A stretch of DNA of 64,000 nt from Devosia sp. XK-2 (GTDB lineage: Bacteria > Pseudomonadota > Alphaproteobacteria > Rhizobiales > Devosiaceae): NCBI RefSeq assembly GCF_037113415.1, contig NZ_CP146608.1, positions 2,996,501-3,060,500 of the forward strand, written 5' to 3'. Of the stretch, positions 24,945 to 33,484 are shown piece by piece. The notes beneath the pieces were generated by a model, which ran no database searches, was not told the DNA's origin, and saw only the letters and a program-made list of their open reading frames with translations. Position 1 is the first letter of the stretch; each line of letters starts with the position of its first letter. Both the position numbers and the translations under genes were made by a program.

Positions 24945-26510
24945 ATGGCAAGAGCACCGAGAAAACGCACCACGGCGCCAGAGCCGATCAAACGCCAGGC
25001 CATCGTCATCGTCCACGGTCAGGGTGAGCAGCGCCCCATGGGGACCATTCGTGATTTCGTCGGCGCACTCTGGCAGAACAATCCGCAACTTGATACGCCC
25101 GGCGAAGCCTATCCGCGGCCGCGCCCGATCTGGATCGTCCCCGACGACAAAAGCGGGCTTTACGAACTCCAGCGGATCACTACGCCCGAACATAATGGCC
25201 GCCGCACCGACTTTTTCGAGCTCTATTACGCCGACCTGCTGAACGCCACGCCGTTGCGCAATCTCTGGCGCTGGATCAGGCGGTTGCTCTGGGTCGACCC
25301 GGCTCATGTGCCGGTGCATATGCGCTGGCCCTGGGCTGTCTTCTGGATGCTCACAGTGCTGGCCGCCATCAGTGCCCTGGCCGCCATTCTGGCCCTGCCG
25401 CAAGTACTGGACACCCATTGGTACGACCACTTCGTTTCGCCGGCGGCCTGGCGCGGCCATGCGATCAGCATTACCGGCCTGGCCCTCATTCTCCTGCCGA
25501 AATTTTTCGGCCCGCTCTCCTTCATCAAGCGGCTGCCGCGGCAATTGTTGATCCTGGTGGTCGCCATAGGCATTCTCGACAGCTTCGGCTGGAACGGCCA
25601 TGTGGCCAATCTCATGGTTCTGGGCACGCTGGCCTACCTGGCCGCGACATTGTTGCTGCCCTATTTCGGGGATGCTGCCAGCTATCTTTCGGCCCAGACC
25701 GAAACCGTCCAGAGCCGGCAGGGCGTGCGCAATCGGGGGCTTGCTCTGCTCAAGGCCCTGCATGAAGACCCCGAATATGATCGGGTGGTTGTCATCGCCC
25801 ATTCGCTGGGCTCCGTGCTGGCATACGATTTGCTGCATATTTTCTGGCGCGAAGTGGGGCCCACCAAGGACAATCCGCCCAGCCCCGAGGCGCTGGCGGC
25901 CTTTGCTGCTATCGATGACTTCGTCGCCAATGCGCCGAGCAATGCCTGGACGGCGGATCAGGTTGCCAAGTACCAAAGATTGCAATGGCAGCTTTTCGAC
26001 GCTCTGCGCACGCAGAAAGGTGCAGCCGGCGCCAGCGCATTATCAGGCTGGAAAATTTCCGACCTCGTGACCTTGGGATCGCCCCTGTCCAGTGCCGAAT
26101 TCCTGGTAACCGATGGCAGCGCCGACTTTGCCCGCATGAAGACCGAGCGTGTATTGCCCACCGCCCCGCCCCAGCCCTATGACAAGGCCAGGGGCGCGAT
26201 CTATCCCGACCCGCAAAAAGGGCCTGTGGCACATCACGCGGCGGTCTTTTCCGTAGTACGCTGGACCAATCTGTTCGACCGCAGTCAATCGCCGCTCTTT
26301 CTTTTGGGCGACGCGATTTCAGGCCCGCTTGCCGGGGCAGAGCGGTTTGGGCCGGGCATCAGGGACCGCAAGGTGGAGATCACCTGGGGGCGGCTGGGTT
26401 GGCGCCTGTTCACCCATAATTTCTACTGGACCGATACCGCTCCAAAAGACAAACCGCCCACCGACCATATCACCGCTTTTCGCGATGCCGTGGGTCTCGA
26501 ACGCGCCTGA
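24945..26510 (+). CDS. Membrane-embedded alpha/beta-hydrolase-like protein
   Basis: A 521-residue protein with a split hydrolase fold. Residues 18-30 contain AIVIVHGQGEQR, the strand and oxyanion-type HG motif of serine hydrolases. Three to four hydrophobic segments follow (about residues 125-230: WAVFWMLTVLAAISALAAIL and LLILVVAIGILDSFGW among them). The nucleophile elbow AHSLGS comes near residue 287 (VVVIAHSLGSVLAYDLL). A later soluble region includes FTVRWTNL-like and TWGRLGWRLFTHNFYW blocks. The membrane segments inserted between the first strand and the nucleophile are uncommon. The substrate is unknown; lipid or ester cleavage is a guess. GGGGAGGGG precedes the start. Confidence 0.82.
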   Translation: MARAPRKRTTAPEPIKRQAIVIVHGQGEQRPMGTIRDFVGALWQNNPQLDTPGEAYPRPRPIWIVPDDKSGLYELQRITTPEHNGRRTDFFELYYADLLNATPLRNLWRWIRRLLWVDPAHVPVHMRWPWAVFWMLTVLAAISALAAILALPQVLDTHWYDHFVSPAAWRGHAISITGLALILLPKFFGPLSFIKRLPRQLLILVVAIGILDSFGWNGHVANLMVLGTLAYLAATLLLPYFGDAASYLSAQTETVQSRQGVRNRGLALLKALHEDPEYDRVVVIAHSLGSVLAYDLLHIFWREVGPTKDNPPSPEALAAFAAIDDFVANAPSNAWTADQVAKYQRLQWQLFDALRTQKGAAGASALSGWKISDLVTLGSPLSSAEFLVTDGSADFARMKTERVLPTAPPQPYDKARGAIYPDPQKGPVAHHAAVFSVVRWTNLFDRSQSPLFLLGDAISGPLAGAERFGPGIRDRKVEITWGRLGWRLFTHNFYWTDTAPKDKPPTDHITAFRDAVGLERA

Positions 26511-26515
26511 CTGGT

Positions 26516-26962
26516 CTAGCTCGCATTGGTCAGGAACTGCGCCCCGGTCCGGCCGCTGCGCCCGATACGGTCGCCCGGATTGCGCAGAGGACAGGTCTCG
26601 GTGGAGAGACACCCGCACCCTATACAGCTCGAAAGGCCATCTCGGAGCCGCTCCAGCTGGCCGATACGGGCATTGAGCGCATCGTGCCAATAGGCCGACA
26701 TGCGCTCCCAATCCTCTGTGGACGGCGCCTTGTCGGCCGGCAGACCTGCCAAGGCCTGCCCGATCTCCTCAAGCGTCATCCCCACACTCTGCGCCACCTG
26801 AATGACGGCGACCCGCCGCAATACGCTGCGCTCATAGCGGCGCTGATTGCCATTGGTTCGGATCGATTGAATCAAGCCCTTGCGTTCGTAAAAATGCAGA
26901 GCCGACACGGCGACCCCCGCCCGCCGGGCCACCTCGCCCACACTCAACAGGCTTTTAAACAT
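26516..26962 (-). CDS. soxR: Redox-sensitive transcriptional regulator SoxR
   Basis: MerR-family activator of 148 residues that senses redox-cycling compounds through a [2Fe-2S] cluster. The N-terminal HTH is LLSVGEVARRAGVAVSALHF, and the cluster ligands are four cysteines in CIGCGCLSTETC near the C-terminus, followed by PLRNPGDRIG as in E. coli SoxR. The start at 26962 leaves the operator just upstream; an in-frame ATG at 26977 would lie inside the operator. It is divergent from a small membrane protein gene whose promoter contains a textbook SoxR site, so that gene is the likely target. No soxS is present, as is usual outside enterics. Confidence 0.95.
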   Translation of the reverse strand: MFKSLLSVGEVARRAGVAVSALHFYERKGLIQSIRTNGNQRRYERSVLRRVAVIQVAQSVGMTLEEIGQALAGLPADKAPSTEDWERMSAYWHDALNARIGQLERLRDGLSSCIGCGCLSTETCPLRNPGDRIGRSGRTGAQFLTNAS

Positions 26963-26967
26963 CGCAC

Positions 26968-26998
26968 TTGACCTCAACTAATGTTGAGGTTGTAGCAA
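26968..26998 (+). promoter_or_regulatory. SoxR-controlled promoter with 19-bp spacer
   Basis: TTGACC (26968-26973) and TAGCAA (26993-26998) are 19 bases apart, the overlong spacing typical of MerR-family targets. The palindrome ACCTCAAC-TAAT-GTTGAGGT (26971-26990) is centred in the spacer and closely matches the SoxR operator. It drives the gene starting at 27048. It also lies immediately upstream of soxR on the other strand and may mediate autoregulation. Confidence 0.85.
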
Positions 26999-27047
26999 GA
27001 GGACCGATCGATCTCAAGCCGGCGCCACGCCGGTACCAGGAGGCCCC

Positions 27048-27452
27048 ATGGACGATATATTCCGCCTAATGCTGTTCATTCACATCGGCGCCTTGCTCTT
27101 TGCCGCAACCACCAATCTGATCATGCCCGCGCTCGTGCCACGCATGATGGCCCTGGGCCCTCAGGGGCGCGAAACACTGGGCCCATTGACCAGGCAATTG
27201 GGCATCAATGCGCGCCTGAGCCTGCTCACACTGGTGGTCACGGGTATATTGATGGTGGCCATCCGCTACGATGTCGGGCTCTGGGCCAATCCATGGTTCG
27301 CCGCCAAAATGGTCTTTGTGGGCATTATCCTTCTGGCGGTGGGCCTTAATTTCACCCCGCTGGCGAAAACCATTCCGCCAAAGGTCTTCGGCCTTTTGAC
27401 CCGGACGGCCCTGGTCGGCACGATCTTTTGCGCCGTGCTGGCCTTCAACTGA
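27048..27452 (+). CDS. Four-helix membrane protein, probable SoxR target
   Basis: A 134-residue inner-membrane protein of unknown function. Helices begin near LMLFIHIGALLFAATTNLIM, LSLLTLVVTGILMVAI, AKMVFVGIILLAVGLNF and LTRTALVGTIFCAVLAF. The early HIG motif and four-helix layout resemble small CopD-like or haem-binding membrane proteins, but no conserved haem pair is evident. It is preceded by an AGGAGG site and by the SoxR promoter, so it is probably induced by redox-cycling drugs or quinones. Possible roles are export or detoxification of such compounds; this is inference from context. Confidence 0.82.
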   Translation: MDDIFRLMLFIHIGALLFAATTNLIMPALVPRMMALGPQGRETLGPLTRQLGINARLSLLTLVVTGILMVAIRYDVGLWANPWFAAKMVFVGIILLAVGLNFTPLAKTIPPKVFGLLTRTALVGTIFCAVLAFN

Positions 27453-27467
27453 ACCGGCAAATCCCGA

Positions 27468-27680
27468 TCAATAATGCGGCGGCGGCTTTTCCGTCGCCGG
27501 ATCGGCAATATAGCTGCCTGAACGCACCTGTTCCTCGAGCATGGCCAGTTTCTTGCTCAAAAGGTCGATGGTCTTCCATTGCGCGGTCAGCGCCATATTG
27601 AGCTCTTCGATGGTCTGGTCCTGATAGGCAATGCGCGTTTCGAGCGCATCGATCCGGTCATTCTGCTCGCTGCCACTCAT
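27468..27680 (-). CDS. slyX: SlyX family protein
   Basis: A 70-residue coiled-coil protein of the SlyX family, whose function is unknown. The body RIDALETRIAYQDQTIEELN followed by KKLAMLEEQVR gives a continuous heptad-like helix, and the end SYIADPATEKPPPHY matches the usual proline-rich PPHY tail. Two adjacent ATGs (27683 and 27680) share a GGAGA site; I use the second. A much longer open frame upstream is composed of unlikely residues and is rejected. It converges with the SoxR-controlled gene. Confidence 0.88.
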   Translation of the reverse strand: MSGSEQNDRIDALETRIAYQDQTIEELNMALTAQWKTIDLLSKKLAMLEEQVRSGSYIADPATEKPPPHY

Positions 27681-27830
27681 CATGCATTCTCCATGCTGGT
27701 ACCGCCCGGAATAGGGGGCTGGCCGCGCATCTGCAAGAGGCGGCGCCCCTCGCACTCCTTGACGTAAACGGAACCCTTGGCACCCGCCACCCATTGATAT
27801 GGCGTAAAAGCCAAATGGGGAGCCAGGCAA

Positions 27831-28388
27831 ATGGCCGCCACAGCATTGCCAAACCAGACCACCGCCATCCCTCGCCATACAGGCCTTGTGCCAGCGCGGC
27901 ATGTTCTAGGTCTCGCATTTTGTGCGGGCCTGCCCCTTGGGCTATTCGGCCTGACCAATCTGGGGGTCGAGGCAATGGGGATGATCCCCCTGTTCTTCTC
28001 GCCGTTCGGCATGCCCGGTCCCGTCGGGGCCATAGTGCATCTGGCCCAATTGGCACTGCTGGGCACCGCCTGGTGGGTTCTTTGTCGCGACGCTCCAAAA
28101 TCCCTGGCCCGCCATTGGCTCACCGGATTGACGGTGGCTTATATTGCCTTGCCCTTCATCACCCCGCCCCTCGATTCCCTGCAATTGAGCCTTGTGAGCA
28201 CATTGTTGCTCCTGTTCTGCCTGGCCACATTGAACCGCGTCGGCGCCGCCTCTGCGCGATCAGGCTGGCTGCTGGCACCCGTATCGATCGTCCTGGGTAC
28301 CAGCGCGGCTTTGGGCCTGATCCTCACGGCCGCCTATACGCCGCCCTTCGCCCTGGTGCCGGACGCCCAGATTCACAACGCGGCCTAA
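27831..28388 (+). CDS. Membrane protein of unknown function
   Basis: A 185-residue protein with about five hydrophobic segments (VLGLAFCAGLPLGLFGL, IVHLAQLALLGTAWWVL, TVAYIALPFITPP, LSLVSTLLLLFCLATL, LAPVSIVLGTSAALGLIL). I do not recognise the family. The N-terminal 20 residues are polar and the C-terminus (FALVPDAQIHNAA) is short. It is divergent from slyX with a 150-base gap that has no other feature I can support. The following DsbA-family gene starts 83 bases after it. The ribosome-binding site is weak (GGGGAGCC about 15 bases away), so the start could be elsewhere. Confidence 0.65.
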   Translation: MAATALPNQTTAIPRHTGLVPARHVLGLAFCAGLPLGLFGLTNLGVEAMGMIPLFFSPFGMPGPVGAIVHLAQLALLGTAWWVLCRDAPKSLARHWLTGLTVAYIALPFITPPLDSLQLSLVSTLLLLFCLATLNRVGAASARSGWLLAPVSIVLGTSAALGLILTAAYTPPFALVPDAQIHNAA

Positions 28389-28471
28389 CAGTTACCTCGA
28401 AGTACCCTCTTGCCAGCTTCGGCGCGGACCGCCATCTGGGCGGGACGTTTCAATTTTGCGTGGAGAGCCCC

Positions 28472-29110
28472 ATGTCCAAGCTGCTCAAGATCGATGTCTT
28501 TACCGACGTGGTCTGCCCCTGGTGCCTTGTGGGCTCGGCGCGACTGGACCAGGCCATCGCCAAACTGCCCGAGGACATCGAGGTTGAGATCGAAAATCAT
28601 CCCTTCTATCTCGATCCCACCGTCCCGCCTGAAGGTGTCGATGTCGGCGAGATGCTGCGCCAAAAATATGGCCGCGATCCCGCCGAAATGTGGGCCAGGG
28701 TGGAGAGTGAAGCGGCCAAGGCCGGCATAGAGCTCGACCTCAGCCAGCAGCCGCGCATGTTCAACACCGCCAAGGCCCATACCCTGACCCGGCTGTCCAA
28801 GGCCAATGGCAATCAGCACGAATTGGCCAATGCCATTGCCGAGGCCTATTTCCTCGACCATCGCCAGATCAACGACGACAACATTCTCGTCGATATCGCG
28901 GTCGAGCATGGCTGGGACCGCGGCGATGCGCTCGACGCCATCAATGATGAACACGAGTTGACGCTGACTGCCCAACTGGCCATCAATGCCGCCGAACAGG
29001 GCATTCGCGGTGTTCCCTTCTTTGTTTTCGGCGGCAAATATGCCCTGTCGGGCGCGCAGCCTGACGCCGTTTTCGCCCAGGCGCTCGACAAGATCATTTC
29101 CGAACTCTGA
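28472..29110 (+). CDS. DsbA-family oxidoreductase, FrnE type
   Basis: A 212-residue thioredoxin-fold protein without a signal peptide, so probably cytoplasmic. The CPWC redox motif lies at residues 15-18 (DVVCPWCLVGS) and the cis-proline region is RGVPFFVFGGKYALSGAQ near 170-187. This pattern is that of FrnE-like proteins and 2-hydroxychromene-2-carboxylate isomerase relatives. The open frame extends far upstream, but the ATG at 28472 has a TGGAGAG site and matches the family N-terminus. The role is likely disulfide handling under oxidative stress; the nearby SoxR circuit fits but does not prove this. Confidence 0.88.
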   Translation: MSKLLKIDVFTDVVCPWCLVGSARLDQAIAKLPEDIEVEIENHPFYLDPTVPPEGVDVGEMLRQKYGRDPAEMWARVESEAAKAGIELDLSQQPRMFNTAKAHTLTRLSKANGNQHELANAIAEAYFLDHRQINDDNILVDIAVEHGWDRGDALDAINDEHELTLTAQLAINAAEQGIRGVPFFVFGGKYALSGAQPDAVFAQALDKIISEL

Positions 29111-29164
29111 CAGCCCTTTGCAGCCTGCTATAGTGGGTGCAAATCGCTTATCGGGAATTTCGCC

Positions 29165-29977
29165 TTGAAACTGCTTCGCCGCCTGCTGCTCGCCCTTCTG
29201 ATCCTCGTCATTGCGAGTTATGTCGGAGCCGTTGGCTACATGTATTTCAATCAACGCGCGCTGCAATATAGCGCCCGGGGAGAGGTGCTGGCCCTGGGCG
29301 ATACGCAACTCTCCAACGCGCAGGACGTCGCCATCGCCAGCGGCACCACAAGGGTCAATGGCTGGTACCAGCCGCCGCGCCAGGGCATGCCGGTCATTGC
29401 CTATTATAAGGGCAATTCCAAGAGCTTTTCCGAGGAGCACGAACGCTATGAGCGCTTCGTGGCCGAGGGTTACGGATTTCTCGCTTTCGACTATCGCGGC
29501 TTTCCCGCCTCGCCGGGCGATATATCGGAGGCCAACATTCTGGCCGACGCCATCGCCGCCTTCGACTGGCTCGATGCGCTGACCGACGCCCCTATTCTAA
29601 TCTGGGGACGCTCGCTGGGCTCAGGACCAGCCACCTATGTCGCCAGCCAGCGCGATGCGGCCGCCCTTTTGCTCGAAACGCCATTTCTCTCGGCCGTCAA
29701 TGTCGCGGCCGAACGCTATCCCATCCTGCCGGTCTGGCAAGTCATGCAGGACCAATTCCGCAACGATCTCTGGATAGCCGATGTCAGCGAGCCAGTGCTG
29801 GTGGCCCACGGCACCGCCGACCGCACCATCGATGTCAGCAATGGTCGGCGCCTCTATGATCTGGCGCCCAATCCTGATGCGCTCTGGATCGTTGAGGGCG
29901 CCGACCATTCCGACCTTTGGAATGCCGGCATCTGGGATCAGGCCAAAGCCTTCTTCCACAGGGCACTGCCGCGGTGA
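29165..29977 (+). CDS. Alpha/beta hydrolase, Bem46/ABHD13-like, membrane-anchored
   Basis: A 270-residue protein starting at a TTG codon (29165) with a GGGAA element upstream. An N-terminal membrane segment (LLRRLLLALLILVIASYVGA) would anchor it. The hydrolase fold includes GRSLGSGPA (nucleophile Ser near residue 148), the aspartate in HGTADRTID and the histidine in EGADHSDLW, so the triad is complete. The layout is that of the Bem46/ABHD13 group, whose substrates are mostly unknown. Its stop overlaps the start of the next gene (GTGA), so the two are translationally coupled. Confidence 0.86.
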   Translation: MKLLRRLLLALLILVIASYVGAVGYMYFNQRALQYSARGEVLALGDTQLSNAQDVAIASGTTRVNGWYQPPRQGMPVIAYYKGNSKSFSEEHERYERFVAEGYGFLAFDYRGFPASPGDISEANILADAIAAFDWLDALTDAPILIWGRSLGSGPATYVASQRDAAALLLETPFLSAVNVAAERYPILPVWQVMQDQFRNDLWIADVSEPVLVAHGTADRTIDVSNGRRLYDLAPNPDALWIVEGADHSDLWNAGIWDQAKAFFHRALPR

Positions 29978-31179
29978 AACCAATCAAACAACTGGGCATG
30001 TCGCCCAGGCGCACCGCCATCATTGGCGGCCTCATGGTCACGACCGGGCCGCTCAGCCTGACCCTTTATGGTCCGGCCCTGCCCTCGATCGTGGCCGATC
30101 TGGGCACCAGCGATGCCGGCGGCAAACTGACCATGACGGTCTATTTCGCCGCCTTCGCCATTTCCCAATTGCTTTGCGGGCCTCTCTCGGACCGCTTTGG
30201 CCGCCGCTGGGTCGGCGTCGCCTTCTTTGCTGTTTACGTGCTCGGATCGCTGGTCTGCGCCGTAGCCCCTACACTGGAAATATTGCTTGTCGGCCGGTTG
30301 CTGCAGGGACTGGGCGTATCGGCAGGGGTGGCCCTATCCCGTGCCATGGTGCGGGACCAATTCGTGGGCATGGACGCGATCCGCATCCTCACCATGGTCA
30401 ATCTGATCCTGACCGTGGCGCCCGCCATAGCCCCCACCCTGGGCAGTCTGATCATGCTGGCCGGATCGTGGCATCTGATGTTTGTGGTCATGGCAGGTTT
30501 CGGTCTGGCCATCATCGCCCTACTCGGTTTTGGTGCCCGCGAAACCTTGCCGCCCGAAGCGCGAATACAGCTTAGGCCGACCAGGATATTGGCCAATTAC
30601 GGCCGCCTGCTAGTGGCGCCCGATTTCCTCTTGCCCGCCCTGGTCATCGCCATGGCCTTTGGCGGCTTTTATGGCTTTGCCGCGCTTCTGCCCTTCATTC
30701 TGATCGATCAGATTGGCCTTACGCCGTTTCAGTTCGCCATGGCCATGCTGATCCAGACCGGCTCCTTCATCACCGGCAATATCGTGGCGGGCCGCCTGGC
30801 CAAGCGCCTGGACGGCCCCGCACTGATACTGCTGGGGCTGGGTTTTCTAGCCTTGGCCGGGCTGGGCTTTGCCATTGCACCCAGGCTGTTCCCCGATGCA
30901 GTGCTGGCGACCATGGCGCCGGTGAGTTTCTGGATGCTGGCCCTGTCGGCCATCGGCCCCAGCGCCACCGCCAGCGCCATGGCCCGTTATGGGCATATTG
31001 CCGGCTCGGCTGGCGCCCTGACGGGCTTCTTCCAGATGGGCGGCGGCTTCCTCGCCTCCGTTCTGGCCATTGCGCTCTTTCCCGATGCGCGAGCGGCCCT
31101 GGTCACCGTGCTGCCAGTCCTGGCGGTGCTAGCTATTGTCATAGCGCTTGTGCACCGGCGGCTTTATCCAGGCCAATAA
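29974..31179 (+). CDS. Bcr/CflA-type MFS drug exporter
   Basis: A 401-residue, twelve-helix major facilitator protein. It has the motif-A loop GPLSDRFGRRWVG after helix 2, RLLQGLGVSAGVALSRAMVR before helix 5, and the DHA1 motif APAIAPTLGSLIM, together the Bcr/CflA pattern. The start is a GTG that overlaps the hydrolase stop; a later ATG at 29998 is possible. Proton-driven export of small drugs such as bicyclomycin is the family role; the natural substrate is unknown. The rpsU terminator follows directly after its stop. Confidence 0.9.
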   Translation: MKPIKQLGMSPRRTAIIGGLMVTTGPLSLTLYGPALPSIVADLGTSDAGGKLTMTVYFAAFAISQLLCGPLSDRFGRRWVGVAFFAVYVLGSLVCAVAPTLEILLVGRLLQGLGVSAGVALSRAMVRDQFVGMDAIRILTMVNLILTVAPAIAPTLGSLIMLAGSWHLMFVVMAGFGLAIIALLGFGARETLPPEARIQLRPTRILANYGRLLVAPDFLLPALVIAMAFGGFYGFAALLPFILIDQIGLTPFQFAMAMLIQTGSFITGNIVAGRLAKRLDGPALILLGLGFLALAGLGFAIAPRLFPDAVLATMAPVSFWMLALSAIGPSATASAMARYGHIAGSAGALTGFFQMGGGFLASVLAIALFPDARAALVTVLPVLAVLAIVIALVHRRLYPGQ

Positions 31180-31206
31180 AAAACGCCGCCCCTAAACGGG
31201 GCGGCG
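31178..31206 (-). terminator. Rho-independent terminator of rpsU
   Basis: On the minus strand a 9-bp stem CGCCGCCCC/GGGGCGGCG with a 5-base loop is followed by TTTTTTATT. It ends rpsU 30 bases after the stop and lies just past the end of the convergent transporter gene, for which it may also form a hairpin end. Confidence 0.88.
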
Positions 31207-31235
31207 CTTAATTCTTAAAGCTCTAAAGCTAAGGC

Positions 31236-31460
31236 CTAGCTGCGACCGGCCGCCACAATGCCACCTTCACGCTGGGCGCGCTTACGGGCCAGCTTGCGCG
31301 CACGGCGCACAGCTTCAGCCTTCTGGCGAGCCTTCTTCTCGGAAGGCTTCTCGTAGTAATTGCGCAGCTTCATTTCGCGGAAGACACCTTCGCGCTGCAG
31401 CTTCTTCTTCAGTGCGCGCAGCGCCTGGTCAACATTGTTATCGCGAACGACTACTTGCAA
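31236..31460 (-). CDS. rpsU: 30S ribosomal protein S21
   Basis: A 74-residue basic protein of the small subunit, near mRNA-binding sites. The N-terminus [20 protein letters not shown] and the arginine/lysine-rich end are characteristic. The start MQVVVRDNN is normal for alphaproteobacteria. It stands alone, with its own terminator; in E. coli rpsU is in the sigma operon, but not here. The 212 bases upstream hold the ribosome-binding site of the next plus-strand gene and no other feature I can support. Confidence 0.97.
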   Translation of the reverse strand: MQVVVRDNNVDQALRALKKKLQREGVFREMKLRNYYEKPSEKKARQKAEAVRRARKLARKRAQREGGIVAAGRS

Positions 31461-31672
31461 AGGTCAACCGCCCTTTCAAAGCTTTTGCAAACTGTTTGGA
31501 TGGAAGCGAGACGGCCCAATAAGCCACCCCGCCGACCAGCGGAGCCGGTCACCGTGGCGGGCTCTATAGCCCAACATTGGCGGCCTGTCCACACTCAGCG
31601 CGCGGAAAAATGCTGGTATCTTGCTGCTCTGGCGCCATCGGGCTACCCCTTGGATACCATCCAGGAGGCATC

Positions 31673-32380
31673 ATGTACCAGCCCATCGTCTTTCTACCCG
31701 GCCTGATCTGCGATGCCAGGCTATGGCGCGACATCATTGACGGCCTGCCGGACCGGATCGCGCCCATGGTCGCAGATCTCAGGCTCGACGACACCATTGC
31801 CGCCATGGCCGCCCGAACCCTAGCCGCTGCGCCACCGCGTTTTGCCCTGGCCGGGCTCTCCATGGGCGGCTATGTCGCGCTTGAGATCATGCGCCAAGCG
31901 CCCGAACGCGTGACCCATCTCGCCTTGCTCGACACCTCGGCCCGGGCCGATACCGAGGAACGCCGCGAAACCCGGAGCAAGGGCATCGAGATGATCAGCC
32001 AGGGCAAGTTCATCGGCGTTTCGCGCGGTCTCTTGCCAACCCTGATCGCTCCGCACCATCTGGGCACATCGCTGGCCGAAGAGGTGCAGGCCATGTCCGA
32101 ACGCGTCGGGCCCGATGTCTATGTGCGCCAGCAGAAAGCGATCATGGGTCGCATCGATTCGGTCCCCCATCTGGGCGCGATCGCCGCGCCGACGCTGGTC
32201 GGGGTAGGTGCGCTCGACAAGCTGATTCCGCCCGAAATGTCCGACGAGATGGCCACGCGCATCCCAAGGGCCGAGCTGGTGACCTTCCCAGACGCGGGGC
32301 ACTTGCCCACCATGGAAAATCCGGCGCCGGTGGTCGAGGCGATGAGGAACTGGCTGAGCCGCCAAGGGGCGCAGGCCTAG
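31673..32380 (+). CDS. Alpha/beta hydrolase
   Basis: A 235-residue soluble hydrolase. It has the nucleophile elbow GLSMGGY near residue 62 (ALAGLSMGGYVALEIM), the aspartate in LVGVGALDKLIPP and the histidine in PDAGHLPTMENP, so the triad is complete. It has no signal peptide. A strong CCAGGAGG site precedes the ATG at 31673; the open frame runs 32 codons further left but that part is unlike the family. The substrate is unknown. It converges on purK, with an 18-base tandem duplication at the junction. Confidence 0.87.
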   Translation: MYQPIVFLPGLICDARLWRDIIDGLPDRIAPMVADLRLDDTIAAMAARTLAAAPPRFALAGLSMGGYVALEIMRQAPERVTHLALLDTSARADTEERRETRSKGIEMISQGKFIGVSRGLLPTLIAPHHLGTSLAEEVQAMSERVGPDVYVRQQKAIMGRIDSVPHLGAIAAPTLVGVGALDKLIPPEMSDEMATRIPRAELVTFPDAGHLPTMENPAPVVEAMRNWLSRQGAQA

Positions 32381-32381
32381 C

Positions 32382-32412
32382 CCCTTACCACCTTCTAGTC
32401 CCTTACCACCTT
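32382..32412. repeat. 18-base tandem duplication over the purK stop codon
   Basis: CCCTTACCACCTT occurs at 32382-32394 and again at 32400-32412. The second copy encodes the end of PurK; the first lies just past its stop codon. It looks like a local slippage duplication that left the protein length unchanged. Confidence 0.6.
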
Positions 32413-33480
32413 ATTGATATGCCCCATCTTCCGCCCCGGCCGCGCTTCGACCTTGCCATAGAGATGGGGCTGGGTATCGCCGTCGAGCCCGTTAGGAACG
32501 ATCTCGACCTCGTCGCCGACCAGGTTCTGCATCACCACATCGGCCATGCGCCTGGGATCGCCCAGCGGCCAGCCGGCAATGGCGCGGATATGCTGCTCGA
32601 ACTGGTCGGTCAGGCACACAGCTTCCGTCCAGTGCCCGGAATTGTGCACGCGCGGCGCGATCTCGTTGACCAGCAGCGATGGCCGCTCGCCGCCAAGCAC
32701 AAAGAACTCGACGCCCAGCACACCGACATAATCGAGCGCCACCACAATGACCTTGGCCAACATGGCCGCATGCTTTTCGACGCCCGGCGGGATATCGGCC
32801 GGCACAGTCGAGGTGAAAAGAATATGGTTTCGGTGCACATTTTCGGCAGCATCGAAGCTGCGCACCGTGCCGTCCGCCCCGCGCGCCACGACAACCGAAA
32901 TTTCCTTTTCGAAAGGCACAAAGCCTTCCAGCACAAGCGGATGCGGCGCCAATTCGGCAAAGGCCGCCTCGGCATCCGCGGGCGCGCGCAAGACGCGCTG
33001 TCCCTTGCCGTCATAGCCCAGCCGTGTCGTCTTGAGCACGGCGGGCAGGCCGAGCTCGGCCACGGCCTTGTTGAGGTCGTCCAGGCCATGGATGGCGCGA
33101 TAGGGCGCGACCGGAATGTTCTTGGAAGCGAGGAACCCCTTCTCCTCCAGCCGGTCTTGCGAAATGGCAAGCGCATTTGCACCGGGACGAAGCGGCTTCA
33201 GCCCCGCCAGCACTTGGGCGGTTGTGGCCGGTACATTCTCGAATTCATAGGTAATGACATCGACCTGAGCCGCAAAACCTTTGAGCGCCTCGACATCGTC
33301 ATAGGCGGCCACGGTTTTGAATGGCGTCACATCGAATGCCGGGCTTTGCGGGTCGGGGCAATAGATATGGCTTTTCAACCCCAGCTTCGCTGCCGCCAGC
33401 GCCAGCATGCGCCCAAGCTGACCTCCGCCCAGAATGCCAATGGTCGCGCCGGGAGCCAGGATGGTCGTTTCTTTGGTCAA
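32395..33480 (-). CDS. purK: N5-carboxyaminoimidazole ribonucleotide synthetase
   Basis: ATP-grasp enzyme that adds bicarbonate to AIR to give N5-CAIR, the substrate of PurE. About 361 residues. The N-terminus GATIGILGGGQLGRMLA and the downstream KTTRLGYDGKGQ, FVPFEKEISVVVARG and NEIAPRVHNSGHWT blocks are all typical. No good ATG fits; a TTG at 33480, four bases after the purE stop, gives the expected N-terminus. An ATG at 33567 would lie deep inside purE. It forms an operon with purE in the order purE-purK. Confidence 0.94.
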   Translation of the reverse strand: MTKETTILAPGATIGILGGGQLGRMLALAAAKLGLKSHIYCPDPQSPAFDVTPFKTVAAYDDVEALKGFAAQVDVITYEFENVPATTAQVLAGLKPLRPGANALAISQDRLEEKGFLASKNIPVAPYRAIHGLDDLNKAVAELGLPAVLKTTRLGYDGKGQRVLRAPADAEAAFAELAPHPLVLEGFVPFEKEISVVVARGADGTVRSFDAAENVHRNHILFTSTVPADIPPGVEKHAAMLAKVIVVALDYVGVLGVEFFVLGGERPSLLVNEIAPRVHNSGHWTEAVCLTDQFEQHIRAIAGWPLGDPRRMADVVMQNLVGDEVEIVPNGLDGDTQPHLYGKVEARPGRKMGHINKVVRD

Positions 33481-33484
33481 GATA

